A stretch of DNA of 64,000 bases from Paraburkholderia sartisoli (GTDB lineage Bacteria > Pseudomonadota > Gammaproteobacteria > Burkholderiales > Burkholderiaceae). The stretch spans positions 310,001 to 374,000 of the forward strand of contig NZ_FNRQ01000003.1 of NCBI RefSeq assembly GCF_900107685.1. The letters run 5' to 3'. The position numbers were made by a program, and so were the translations under genes. The notes beneath the pieces are model-generated. The model ran no database searches. It saw only the letters and a program-made list of their open reading frames with translations, and was not told the origin of the DNA. Of the stretch, positions 35,141-43,692 are shown piece by piece (positions within the stretch are counted from its first letter, which is position 1; the number at the start of each line of letters is the position of its first letter).

Positions 35141-35950
35141 CTATTGCCATGACTCCGGCCGCCCGCCGAGTTCGCTGCACACGTCGATTGCGATGGTGCG
35201 CAGCTTGCCTTCCGAAATCGGTCCGGAAAGCGCGTAGCCCATTTCGTCGCTCACCCAGTAGAACGTGCGGCGGTTGCCGTCCCGGAACAGGCGGAACGCC
35301 GTTTCACCCTTGCGCGTGGCGGTGACGTAAAGCGTCAGACGCGCGCCCTGGTGATTCTCGTACATGAACTGCGCCGCGGGCCCCGCTTCGCCCGGCAGCA
35401 ACCGGCCACCGACGAGCGTATAGCCATACTCCTGCAGCGACGGCACCGAGAGCGGCCGGTTCAGCCGCTTCGAGAGCCACGTGACGAGATGCTCCTCCTC
35501 GGCCGCGGCCACTTCCACCGGATGCCGGCGCTCCGGCGTGTAGACGGCGTAAGCGATATCGGCGCGCTGCGCGAACGCGGGCTCGGCGCTCCCACCGCCG
35601 ATCAGACGCGGCGCGAGCGGCGCAAGCGTCAGCGCGAGGCTCGCGCCCGCCGCCAGCCAGCACGCGGCGATGCCCGCCTGACCCCACCACGGCCGGTGCG
35701 GACGCAAAACGACCACCTGCGGCGCGCTGTTGTGCGCCGCCGATGCGCCGAGCGCCTGCAACGCGGCCTTTTGCGCCCGGTAACCCGCGACCCGGCTGGC
35801 CGCATCCGGATCGTGCCCGAGCCGTTCAAGGAGCGCCGCGCGCGCGCCTTCGGGCAACTCGTCGTCGACGAGCGCCGACAGCGCGTGCAGATCCAGTCCG
35901 GATGCGCAATCAGGATCGTGAACGTGATCGTGTTCTTCGTCGTTTGTCAT
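35141..35950 (-). CDS. Transmembrane anti-sigma factor
   Basis: 269-aa protein. Residues from about 15 to 60 form a zinc-less anti-sigma-like segment (LDLHALSALVDDELPEGARAALLERL), a single membrane helix lies near 95-118 (CWLAAGASLALTLAPLA), and the C-terminal 150 aa would be periplasmic (VTWLSKRLNRPLSVPSL). This is the usual layout of ECF anti-sigma factors. Start: ATG at 35950 overlaps the sigma stop (TGATG) and has AGAGG six bases before; a GTG three bases upstream is the alternative. Translational coupling fits a sigma/anti-sigma pair. Confidence 0.88.
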   Translation of the reverse strand: MTNDEEHDHVHDPDCASGLDLHALSALVDDELPEGARAALLERLGHDPDAASRVAGYRAQKAALQALGASAAHNSAPQVVVLRPHRPWWGQAGIAACWLAAGASLALTLAPLAPRLIGGGSAEPAFAQRADIAYAVYTPERRHPVEVAAAEEEHLVTWLSKRLNRPLSVPSLQEYGYTLVGGRLLPGEAGPAAQFMYENHQGARLTLYVTATRKGETAFRLFRDGNRRTFYWVSDEMGYALSGPISEGKLRTIAIDVCSELGGRPESWQ

Positions 35951-36492
35951 CACGCGCCTCTTACGACTTTCAACGGCGGGGTTTTGCGCACCGGGCCTTC
36001 GGTCAGCAGGGCTCGCATGTGTTCACGCGCGCGGGACAACCGTGACATCACCGTACCGATCGGCACCCCGAGCGCCGTCGATGTTTCCTGATACGACAGT
36101 TCTTCGATACACACCAGTAGCAAAACCTCGCGTTGCTCGACCGGCAGGTAATACAGCGCCCGCTGCACATCGCGCAGCACGAGTCCGTCGACCTCGCCGT
36201 GCGGCGCTTCCATGTTTCGCCACGGCGCGCTTTCGTCGTCGACGGCGATCTCGCGGCGCATCCGCAGCTGGTCGATGTACAGATGCCGCAGGATCGTCAG
36301 CAGCCACGCGCGCAGGTTCGTATCCGGACGGAACGCCGTCCAGCGGGCAAGCGCGCGCTCCGCGGTGTCCTGCACCAGATCGTCCGCCCACGCGAGGTCA
36401 CCCGTCAGCGCGCGCGCATAGCGGCGCAGCTGCGGGAGCCACGAAATCACATCGGCTTCGAAACTCGCCCGTCGGGCGTTCAGACGCAGCAC
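35950..36492 (-). CDS. ECF-type RNA polymerase sigma factor
   Basis: 180-aa sigma-70 family protein with region 2 (LVQDTAERALARW and the following DTNLRAWLLTILRHLYIDQLRM) and region 4 (YLPVEQREVLLLVCIEELSYQETSTALGVPIGTVMSRLSRARE). GTG at 36492 is chosen: it lies four bases after the stop of the small lipoprotein gene and the protein then has normal ECF length; the longer frame would overlap that gene with low-complexity Ala sequence. Coupled downstream to the anti-sigma gene. The inducing stress is not evident. Confidence 0.9.
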   Translation of the reverse strand: MLRLNARRASFEADVISWLPQLRRYARALTGDLAWADDLVQDTAERALARWTAFRPDTNLRAWLLTILRHLYIDQLRMRREIAVDDESAPWRNMEAPHGEVDGLVLRDVQRALYYLPVEQREVLLLVCIEELSYQETSTALGVPIGTVMSRLSRAREHMRALLTEGPVRKTPPLKVVRGA

Positions 36493-36496
36493 GGAA

Positions 36497-36643
36497 TCAG
36501 TAGCCGCCGCTGCTACTGCCGCTGCTGCCGCTGCTCGACGTGCCGCTGCCCGAGGCGCCCATGTCGCCACACGCCGCCGTCAGCGACGAAAGCGCGAGTA
36601 CGAGAACCGTCAGTGCAGCGGAAAGAATGCGAGGCATGTTCAT
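36497..36643 (-). CDS. Small lipoprotein encoded at the head of the sigma operon
   Basis: 48-aa protein MNMPRILSAALTVLVLALSS followed by LTAAC, a lipobox with Cys near 25, then a Gly/Ser-rich tail (SGSGTSSSGSSGSSSGGY). AGGAGACGACTG precedes the ATG at 36643. It sits four bases before the ECF sigma start, so it is the first gene of the operon. Too short for most gene callers. Role unknown; it could be an envelope sensor or simply a small secreted lipoprotein. Confidence 0.7.
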   Translation of the reverse strand: MNMPRILSAALTVLVLALSSLTAACGDMGASGSGTSSSGSSGSSSGGY

Positions 36644-37098
36644 CAGTCGTCTCCTGCGGGTGGGCACTGGACGGCGCGTGCGCCGCCCCGCGGAACGTGC
36701 GGCGGTCGCGCGCACCGGCGGGCTCGCCCAGGTTGGGTCGGGTGTCGCGGACATCGCGGATCCCGTCGGGCTGGATGCGCCGGATCATCCGGCGCTCACC
36801 ATGCAGACTTAACGTTGCGCGCCCTGCTTTTATTCCGGCAACGCGTTACCCACACCCCGTGCCACCCGTGACCGGCCATCATCGGTCGTCGCGGTGCGTC
36901 ATTTCGCCTGCGGGATGGCGATAAATCGTAACCACACGTTACACCCTGCGTTAAGGGATGCTTCCGGGCGCGCAAGTCGTTATAGTGGGCGTGAGGCCGC
37001 CCGCACAGCGCGTTTGTATCCGGTACAGGGTAGAATCGCGGCGAGTAGCCATTCTTATAACTGACCGCGGCGCATCGCTGCCCGCCTCCGAATCGCCC
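36644..37098. other. Divergent promoter region, no gene recognised
   Basis: About 455 bases between the leftward sigma operon and rightward hfq2. GC-rich on the left, less so on the right. TTATAGTG near 36980 is a possible -10 element for hfq2. Open frames present are without credible products. Confidence 0.5.
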
Positions 37099-37602
37099 AT
37101 GCCTTCCGCAGAATCGCATCCGCAAAACGACTTCATGAACGCAGCGCGCAAAGAAAGAAAGCGCGTTGAAATTTATCTCGTCAATGGCATCCGCCTGACG
37201 GGATGCATCGAGTCGTTCGATCAGTACCTGGTGATGCTGCGCACGCCCGTTGGCCTGCAGGGCATCTATAAACGTGCCATCTCGACCATCCAGCTTGACA
37301 CCGGCACCCGTCCGGCGCCGCGCGCGGGCCGGCCGTCGCATGGCGAACACACCACGCGTGGGCCGCACGGCTCGCGCGACCACCGTGAACCCCGTGAGCC
37401 GCGTGGCCCGTATGGTTCGGGCTCCTCCTCGGGCGCTCCGTCTTCTTCGTCTGCTCCGGATGCGGGCGGTGGATCGGGGCCGGGCAGTTCGTCGGCCCCG
37501 CCGGATCGTCCCGCTTCGGACGGCCCGGTCGTCGTGACGCGTCGCAGGCGCCTCTTCGGCAACGCCAACGGTGACGGCAACAACAATAGCGGCAACGAAT
37601 AA
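37099..37602 (+). CDS. hfq2: Second Hfq-type RNA chaperone (Hfq2) with long disordered tail
   Basis: 167-aa protein. Residues 10-70 are an Sm-like Hfq domain: [38 protein letters not shown] and [10 protein letters not shown]. Compared with canonical Hfq the YKHAIST motif has Arg in place of His57, and residues after about 75 are a long low-complexity tail rich in Gly, Ser, Pro and Arg ending in [13 protein letters not shown]. Burkholderia cenocepacia carries a comparable second Hfq, needed under stress. ATG at 37099 is the preferred start. Post-transcriptional regulation through sRNA binding is expected. Confidence 0.88.
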   Translation: MPSAESHPQNDFMNAARKERKRVEIYLVNGIRLTGCIESFDQYLVMLRTPVGLQGIYKRAISTIQLDTGTRPAPRAGRPSHGEHTTRGPHGSRDHREPREPRGPYGSGSSSGAPSSSSAPDAGGGSGPGSSSAPPDRPASDGPVVVTRRRRLFGNANGDGNNNSGNE

Positions 37603-37655
37603 CCTGTCCGGATGGCCGGTCTTTCCGCGTTACGCGCAATACGAAAGGCCGGCGC

Positions 37656-37904
37656 TCACCGGGGCCGATTGTCGAGTCGCTGCAGGGTCGCTTCGATCCG
37701 CTTCAGGATGACCTCGACGCGCTGCCCCTGCTGCGGCGTCAATTCAAACCTGCATTTCACCGCGAGTACGCGGCGCTGCCAGTAGTCGGGGCTCAGCGTG
37801 CGGTCGACCGGTTGCCGCGTCGCCCATTCCAGATGCGCCAGTTCCGCCTCCACCACGTGCGAGGCATGAACGCGTTGCGCCGGCCCCTTCGTTTTCATGT
37901 GCAT
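37656..37904 (-). CDS. Small hypothetical protein
   Basis: 82-aa protein from the ATG at 37904 (an ATG at 37898 is the alternative). The visible part, VVEAELAHLEWATRQPVDRTLSPDYWQRRVLAVKCRFE followed by TPQQGQRVEVILKRI, looks like a folded helical protein with normal codon bias. I do not recognise a family. It converges with hfq2. No signal peptide or membrane segment. Confidence 0.55.
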   Translation of the reverse strand: MHMKTKGPAQRVHASHVVEAELAHLEWATRQPVDRTLSPDYWQRRVLAVKCRFELTPQQGQRVEVILKRIEATLQRLDNRPR

Positions 37905-38140
37905 GTCAGAGTCGCCCTGTCCGTATGTCGACGCGAATGACACCAGCTTGTGCCATCACCGTGACACACCGAAGACGAGCGATGCGGCGCGATTTTTCAG
38001 CTTCCGCCAGGCGTCTTCGAGCGGGCCATCCGTGACGCCGGCACCGGCATGCGACGCGGAGATGGCCGGACGGCCAGGTGTTCGCCGCACACGCCTTTGC
38101 GCTATGCTGGGTGTTCCACTTCTTCGAGCGGAGCACCATC

Positions 38141-38302
38141 ATGTCGAAACCCAAACCCCGTGCGCCGGAGCCAGTCGATCCGACAGACGACCGGCTCGAC
38201 GAGGCGCTTGAGGAAACCTTCCCCGCCAGCGATCCGGTCGCGGTCCATCCCGAAGAGGATGAAGGCAAGGCGCCGAAGGATGCTGGCCGCCAGTTGCGCT
38301 GA
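38141..38302 (+). CDS. Very small acidic protein of the LDEALEETFPASDP type
   Basis: 53-aa protein. GGAG lies seven bases before the ATG. The core DDRLDEALEETFPASDPVAV recurs, as I recall, in many short proteins of proteobacteria with unknown function; the rest is charged and probably disordered. It stands 143 bases before the ltrA-like gene on the same strand. Too short to assign a fold. Confidence 0.65.
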   Translation: MSKPKPRAPEPVDPTDDRLDEALEETFPASDPVAVHPEEDEGKAPKDAGRQLR

Positions 38303-38445
38303 CCGGGCCACCGCGCGCACGCGCTGAATGCTGCGACACGGCATGGCCTGCCCCCGGCCGGGTCCGCGCAGCTGGCGATGAGCGGCACGCGCAACCGCAC
38401 ACGTCCACGAGCATCCACGAGCGTTTCAGCACAAGGAACGACACC

Positions 38446-39636
38446 ATGCCGAACGGCACTGCCCGCTTCCTGCGTCCACGCGACGGTCAGGAAGCGCGGG
38501 TTACCTATGTCGAACTGTTCTTCGACCTGATCTACGCATTCGCGGTCACGCAGCTGTCGCACCGGCTCGTCCACGACCTGAATGCGTTCGGCGCGCTACA
38601 GACGCTCATTCTCTGGTTCGCGGTCTGGCTCGGCTGGCAGTACACGTGCTGGGTCACCAACTGGTTCGATCCCGAGCGCATTCCGGTGCGGCTGCTGCTC
38701 TTCGCGGTGATGCTGGTCGGCATGGTGATGGCGGCCAGCCTGCCGCTCGCCTGGGGCGAGCGCGGGCTCGTGTTCGCGATCAGTTACGTGACGATCCAGG
38801 TGGGCCGAAGCATCGTCGTGCTGCGCTTTCTGGGCGGCCAGCATGCGCTGACGGCGAACTTCCGGCGCATCTGCGGATGGCTCGTGATTTCGGGTATCGC
38901 GTGGATCGCGGGCGGGTTTCTCGAAGGGCCCGAGCGTCTCGCATGCTGGGCGTTTGCCGTGCTCTGCGAGTATCTGTCGCCCATGTTCGGCTTTCCGCTG
39001 CCGGGGCTCGGCCGCTCGGGCGCGGCAGACTGGCGTTCAGCCGAAGGCGGCCATATCGCGGAACGCTGCCAGGCGTTCGTGATACTCGCGCTGGGCGAAT
39101 CGGTGCTCGTGACCGGCGGCACGCTGTCGGACATCGAGGCATGGAGCGCGCCCACCGTCATCGCGTTCCTGGTGTGCTTTCTCGGCAGCGTCGCGATGTG
39201 GTGGGTGTACTTCGACACGAGTAGCAGCGCCGGAAGCCGGGCGATCCGACGCTCCGGCGAACCGGGGCTCATGGCCGCGTATTTCCACTACGTGCATGTG
39301 ATCCTGATCGCCGGGGTCATCGTCTGCGCGGCGGCCGACGATCTCGTGATCCTGCATCCGGATGAGCACATCGCCTCCGCGACAGCGTGGCTGCTCACCG
39401 GTGGCCCGGCGCTCTTTATCGTGGGCAACGGGCTGTACAAGCGCGTCGTGTATGGCGGGTTTCCGCTGTCGCACTGGATCGGGCTCGTCCTGCTCGCGAT
39501 CGTGTCACCGTTCGCGCTGCACACCGACCTGCTGATGACGGGTGGCCTCACGACCATCGTCATGATCGTCGTTGCAGTATGGGAGAGCGTGTCGCGGCGC
39601 AGCCTCGCGCGGGCCGAAGCCGCGGGCACGCAGTAG
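38446..39636 (+). CDS. Low-temperature-requirement A (LtrA) family membrane protein
   Basis: 396-aa inner-membrane protein with about ten to twelve helices. The signature start VTYVELFFDLIYAFAVTQLSH and the central HIAERCQAFVILALGES are typical of LtrA proteins, named for a Listeria mutant unable to grow in cold. The biochemical role is not known. ACAAGGAACGACACC precedes the ATG. It has no obvious operon partner other than the 53-aa gene upstream. Confidence 0.9.
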   Translation: MPNGTARFLRPRDGQEARVTYVELFFDLIYAFAVTQLSHRLVHDLNAFGALQTLILWFAVWLGWQYTCWVTNWFDPERIPVRLLLFAVMLVGMVMAASLPLAWGERGLVFAISYVTIQVGRSIVVLRFLGGQHALTANFRRICGWLVISGIAWIAGGFLEGPERLACWAFAVLCEYLSPMFGFPLPGLGRSGAADWRSAEGGHIAERCQAFVILALGESVLVTGGTLSDIEAWSAPTVIAFLVCFLGSVAMWWVYFDTSSSAGSRAIRRSGEPGLMAAYFHYVHVILIAGVIVCAAADDLVILHPDEHIASATAWLLTGGPALFIVGNGLYKRVVYGGFPLSHWIGLVLLAIVSPFALHTDLLMTGGLTTIVMIVVAVWESVSRRSLARAEAAGTQ

Positions 39637-39887
39637 CGTGGCGGCGCGCTGGAGTCCGGTGCCATGGCGAGCCGAGGCGCCGCTGCGGCATCGGTCAGCA
39701 GCGCATCAACCGCACGACGCGGCGACGCAAGACCGCGACGAAGCTTGACCGGAAAACCAGCCGTAAACGGAACACGCCCCGTCCGGCGAACCGGGACGGA
39801 GCGAGTCCAATATCTGACTGAAGCGCGTTAAAACACGGTCGGGACGACCCATGATGCGCGACCAGCGCCGCGCCGGGTGCCATGCGA

Positions 39888-40625
39888 TTAACGCGAAAGC
39901 GGCAGACCGGATTCCAGCTGACGCTGCAGGTTGCGCACCTGACGCTGCGTCGTGCGCAACTGTGCCTGGGCGGCGAGCTTCTGCGTCTGCAGCGCGGCGG
40001 CTTCGTCACGATTCTGCTTCTGCTGGTCGGCGACGATGGCCTGTTGCTGGCGTGCAACGGTCAGGTCAGCCTGGAGGCGGTTCGCGCGGTCCTGCGACTC
40101 CGCGACCATCCGTTCCGTGAACGCCTTCTGTGCGTCGAGCCGCGTGCGTCGGATCTCGACGTCGGAAAGCTGAACGGTCTGACGGGCGAAGTCGCGATAG
40201 ATCGCTTCAGCGCGACCTTCATCCGACGTCTTGATCACGCGCCAGAAATTCTTCTGCTGGAACAAGGCGACATACCACGTCATCTCCTTGCCGTAGAAGA
40301 GCAGACTCGCGCCGTAACTGCCGTTATGGGTCGTGCGTAGTTCGCTGAGTTCCGATCCGTGCATCATCTGTTGCAGCTCGGCGACATTACCTGTCGCGGA
40401 CTGCTTCGCCTCGTCGGCGGTCAGCACGACCGGCTGTGCGGGCGCAGCGGAAAGCACGGAACTCGCGGCAGGATCCACACCAGGATCCGCTGCGGGCAGC
40501 GCGGTGGTTTCGCTTGCGACAGGCTCGGGACTCGTCTGTGCGCAAACAACCTGCATTCCCCCGATTACTACCAGCCCTGCCAACCCGACCCGCTTCAGGT
40601 GGCGAACTTTTGACTTATGGTCCAT
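39888..40625 (-). CDS. DUF2968 family exported coiled-coil protein
   Basis: 245-aa protein with a signal peptide (VGLAGLVVIGGMQVVCAQ). A folded central segment (ELQQMMHGSELSELRTTHNG, SYGASLLFYGKEMTWYVALF) is followed by a long Gln/Arg/Ala-rich coiled coil from about residue 160 to the end. This matches the DUF2968 family of Burkholderiaceae, whose function is unknown. It is monocistronic and divergent from the DUF2147 gene. Confidence 0.8.
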   Translation of the reverse strand: MDHKSKVRHLKRVGLAGLVVIGGMQVVCAQTSPEPVASETTALPAADPGVDPAASSVLSAAPAQPVVLTADEAKQSATGNVAELQQMMHGSELSELRTTHNGSYGASLLFYGKEMTWYVALFQQKNFWRVIKTSDEGRAEAIYRDFARQTVQLSDVEIRRTRLDAQKAFTERMVAESQDRANRLQADLTVARQQQAIVADQQKQNRDEAAALQTQKLAAQAQLRTTQRQVRNLQRQLESGLPLSR

Positions 40626-41258
40626 GTTTTTTTGTGCTCGAACATTTGTTTTAGCTCATCCATCTCATTATTACCCACTTTCACGGGTTTCGGGTTTTTC
40701 ATCATAAATTTGGTGCTTTCGTATCCCGTCTCACAACACTTTCCGGTCGATGCCGAGGCCTGCGCGATGCCCCGGCATAGCCAGCCCTGCCGTGGCTGTC
40801 AAGTGCGGCGGTCACGCACGGGTTCGGCATATTCCGCTTGCTGCGGTCAACGGGCTATTTCGGCCGCGCTGCCGGCAGGCACCGGCTGACCGCTGTGAGC
40901 GAGCGCGAGCACGAATACCCCGAGCGGCACGATATGCGACCACCCGGACGGATCATCGCCGGGTCCCGATCACACGGTGCGGCACCGCCCCCTCACCGGG
41001 ATGCCATCCGCGGCCGGCCAGTCGCGCAGGATCAGCGCGCCGCCGTCGAGCACGGACGCGCTGCAGATCGAAACTCGCCATGCAGCACACGATCCGTATC
41101 GACGATGCCGACCTTGCTTTATTAGAGGGTCCACTATCAAACGGCGGAGGTGCTTTCACGTATTCTGCCCGGACCCTTTTCAAGGCCTGGCGTCGCCTGA
41201 CACTCACCATGGCGCCGCGCGACTCCGGTCGCGACGATTTTCAACAAGGAGGAAGACA
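40626..41258. other. Long divergent spacer, no recognised gene
   Basis: About 630 bases between the DUF2968 and DUF2147 genes. The first 120 bases are AT-rich with TTATTA and CATAAATT elements suited to a leftward promoter; the remainder is GC-rich and holds short open frames without a credible product. A small RNA could be encoded here but no terminator-like hairpin with T run was seen. Confidence 0.5.
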
Positions 41259-41753
41259 ATGACTCAACTGACGCATCTGACGCGGCGCGTCCGCGCTGTG
41301 GCGCTGAAGTCGGCGAAACATCTTGCCGTGGCTGGCGTCCTGATGGCGGGCGCCGTTGCAGCGATGGCGCAGAGCGCAACCGCAGTCGGCACGTGGCAGA
41401 CGATCGACGACCACACCGGTCAACCGAAAGCGCTGATACAGATCACGCCTGACGGCAGCGGCAACCTCACGGGCAAGATCATCAAGGGCCTCGGCCCGAA
41501 CGACGACCCGGAGCGCCGCTGCACCGCCTGCACGGACGAGCGCAAGGACCAACTGATGCTCGGTATGACGATCATCAGCGACATGAAGAAAGATGGCGAC
41601 GGCTGGGACGGCGGACACATCCTCGATCCGGAAAACGGCAAGCTATACAAGTGCAAGATGCACCTGGAAGACGGCGGCCAGAAACTGGTGGTGCGCGGCT
41701 ATATCGGTGTGTCACTGCTCGGACGTTCGCAGACGTGGATTCGCCAGCAATGA
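41259..41753 (+). CDS. DUF2147 family exported protein
   Basis: 164-aa protein with a signal peptide ending near AMAQ (residue 37). The mature chain has VGTWQTIDDHTGQPKALIQI, the paired CTAC motif and the C-terminal GYIGVSLLGRSQTWIR, all typical of DUF2147, small periplasmic proteins with a lipocalin-like character and unknown function. AAGGAGGAAGACA precedes the ATG. A terminator follows at 41811. Confidence 0.88.
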   Translation: MTQLTHLTRRVRAVALKSAKHLAVAGVLMAGAVAAMAQSATAVGTWQTIDDHTGQPKALIQITPDGSGNLTGKIIKGLGPNDDPERRCTACTDERKDQLMLGMTIISDMKKDGDGWDGGHILDPENGKLYKCKMHLEDGGQKLVVRGYIGVSLLGRSQTWIRQQ

Positions 41754-41810
41754 AATAACGGCAGTAACAGACGGCGCGTGGCACGCGTCAAAGCTCGGAT
41801 TCCAGGCGAA

Positions 41811-41848
41811 AAAAAGCGGCCGACGGTAGTGATCGTCGGCCGCTTTTT
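41811..41848 (+). terminator. Intrinsic terminator of the DUF2147 gene
   Basis: Perfect 15-base stem AAAAAGCGGCCGACG / CGTCGGCCGCTTTTT with an eight-base loop. It can work in both directions, so it could also end the transposase-like gene read leftward. Confidence 0.92.
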
Positions 41849-41885
41849 GCTGCTTTCCCGGCTGGGTCAAAACACGTGGGTTTCG

Positions 41886-42353
41886 TCATGCCGCGTGCTT
41901 GTAGGGCAACCTGGCGGGTGGAACCTGCGAAGCGGCTTGCACAACAGCACTTTCATTCGATGCATGAGCATGCAACACACCGGCAGGACGCTGCGGAAAA
42001 CCATTCCCGAGGCGCGCGGTCTTCTGTTCGGGATTCGCATGCACGCGCATGCGGGCCTGCATCGTGACGTAGAGATCTTCAGCGCCGGCGTCGTACAGAT
42101 AGTCCATCACGCGCTTGAGCACACCGGACTCATGCCACACCTTGAAGCGGCGATGGCACGTCTGGTAAGACGGGTAGCGACGCGGCATCGCCGACCACGT
42201 CGCACCGCTGCAGATCACCCACAGCACGCCGTTCAGCACGGAGCGTGTGTTGGCAAGAGGCCGTCCGCGCAATTCGGAGCGCGGACGCAGTTCAGGCAGC
42301 ATCGGCGCGATGCATTGCCATTCTTCGTCGTTAATATCGCGGTAAGGTGTCAC
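41886..42353 (-). CDS. Standalone N-terminal domain of an IS5-type transposase
   Basis: 155-aa protein. Residues 5-90 follow the DUF4096 start of IS5/IS1182-like transposases (INDEEWQCIAPMLPE, GRPLANTRSVLNGVLWVICSGATW, RRYPSYQTCHRRFKVW). The catalytic DDE domain is absent: after DYLYDAGAEDLYVTM the sequence diverges and ends at 155 aa. The start is GTG with a strong AAGGAG six bases before, so it can be translated. No terminal inverted repeats or target duplications were identified. Either a decayed insertion or a retained DNA-binding gene next to zapE. Confidence 0.8.
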   Translation of the reverse strand: MTPYRDINDEEWQCIAPMLPELRPRSELRGRPLANTRSVLNGVLWVICSGATWSAMPRRYPSYQTCHRRFKVWHESGVLKRVMDYLYDAGAEDLYVTMQARMRVHANPEQKTARLGNGFPQRPAGVLHAHASNESAVVQAASQVPPARLPYKHAA

Positions 42354-42506
42354 GGGCTTCTCCTTTATCAGAACCGTAAAGAGAAGATATAGAGACAGCC
42401 CGTACGCGAAAATCAGAAGAGTCTGAATCTCGAAAATGACCTGCGAGACATCCGTGCGGCGCGCATACGGCGCGGTTTTGTCCGCGCGCCGGGCACCGCT
42501 ATACGC

Positions 42507-43604
42507 CTATGTCAGCGACGTATCGACAATACGTCGCGGCGCATCGAGATATTCCTTCGACTGCATTTCGACGATCCGCGACACGGTGCGCGTGAACTCG
42601 TTCGCCATCGGGCCGTCGACGTACAGTTCCTCCGGCGGCACGGCGGCCGACATCAGCAGCTTGACCTTGTGATCGTAGAACACGTCGATGAGCCAGGTGA
42701 AGCGCCGGGCTTCCGATTGCATGCGCGGCGTCATCTGCGGCACGCCCGAGAGGACCACGGCATGGAAGCGGCTCGCCAGTTCGAGGTAGTCGTTCTGCGA
42801 GCGCGGGCCGCCGCACAGCGTCGCGAAATCGAACCACACGACGCCATCCGCGCGGCGCAGCGCCTTCAGTTCACGCTTCTCGATGTGCAGCAGCGGGCTT
42901 TCGTCCGGCACGGCCGCGAGACGCGAGAACGCGTCGCGCAGCGCCTTGTCGGCGGCCGCGCCGAGCGGCGTGTGATACACCTCGACCTGAGCCAGGGTGC
43001 GCTGCCGGTAGTCGATGCCGGCGTCGACGTTGATCACGTCGAGCTTCGACTTGATCAACTCGATTGCGGGCAGCACGCGGTCGCGATGCAGGCCGTCCGG
43101 ATACAGGGTGTCCGGATCGTAGTTGGACGTCATCACGAACTGCACGCCGTTCTCGAACAGCTTGTCGAGCAGACGGTAGAGAATCATCGCATCCGCGATA
43201 TCGGAGACGTGGAATTCGTCAAAGCAGATCAGCCGGTAACGCTTCGCGATGCGTCGCGCGAGTTCGTCGAGCGGATCGGCCTGCCCTTTCAGGTCTTCGA
43301 GTTCGCGATGCACTTCGCGCATGAACTCGTGAAAATGCAGACGCGTCTTGCGCTGCACCGGCACGATCATGAAGAAGCTGTCCATCAGGAAGCTCTTGCC
43401 GCGTCCGACGCCGCCCCACATGTACACGCCGCGCGGCAGATCCGGATGGATGATCAGCTTCTTGAACGCGTTCGAGCGACGCGACTTGTATTCGGTCCAC
43501 TCATCAAAGCACCGCTGCAGACGGTCGACCGCCGCGCGTTGTGCCGGGTCCGATTGATAGCCGCGCGTCTGTAGTTCTTTTTCGTAGTATTCGGTGACGT
43601 TCAT
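42507..43604 (-). CDS. zapE: Cell division protein ZapE (AFG1-like ATPase)
   Basis: 365-aa AAA-type ATPase associated with the Z ring. Walker A GGVGRGKS is at 64-71 and Walker B LICFDEFHV at 125-133; the sensor segment FVMTSNYDPD follows. Family length is normal. It lies 88 bases downstream of lpdA with a terminator hairpin between. In Burkholderiales the gene commonly follows the 2-oxoglutarate dehydrogenase operon. Confidence 0.95.
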   Translation of the reverse strand: MNVTEYYEKELQTRGYQSDPAQRAAVDRLQRCFDEWTEYKSRRSNAFKKLIIHPDLPRGVYMWGGVGRGKSFLMDSFFMIVPVQRKTRLHFHEFMREVHRELEDLKGQADPLDELARRIAKRYRLICFDEFHVSDIADAMILYRLLDKLFENGVQFVMTSNYDPDTLYPDGLHRDRVLPAIELIKSKLDVINVDAGIDYRQRTLAQVEVYHTPLGAAADKALRDAFSRLAAVPDESPLLHIEKRELKALRRADGVVWFDFATLCGGPRSQNDYLELASRFHAVVLSGVPQMTPRMQSEARRFTWLIDVFYDHKVKLLMSAAVPPEELYVDGPMANEFTRTVSRIVEMQSKEYLDAPRRIVDTSLT

Positions 43605-43612
43605 GGTGTTGC

Positions 43613-43654
43613 AGCAAAAAAGAAAGGCGGAGGGGTTTGAACCCGCCCGCCTTT
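43613..43654 (-). terminator. Intrinsic terminator after lpdA
   Basis: On the leftward strand: stem AAAGGCGG / CCGCCTTT enclosing a second stem GGGTT / AACCC, followed by CTTTTTT. It separates lpdA from zapE. Confidence 0.8.
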
Positions 43655-43692
43655 GGAGTGCGATGCAAGGTGCGGTCAGCCGACCGCATGCA

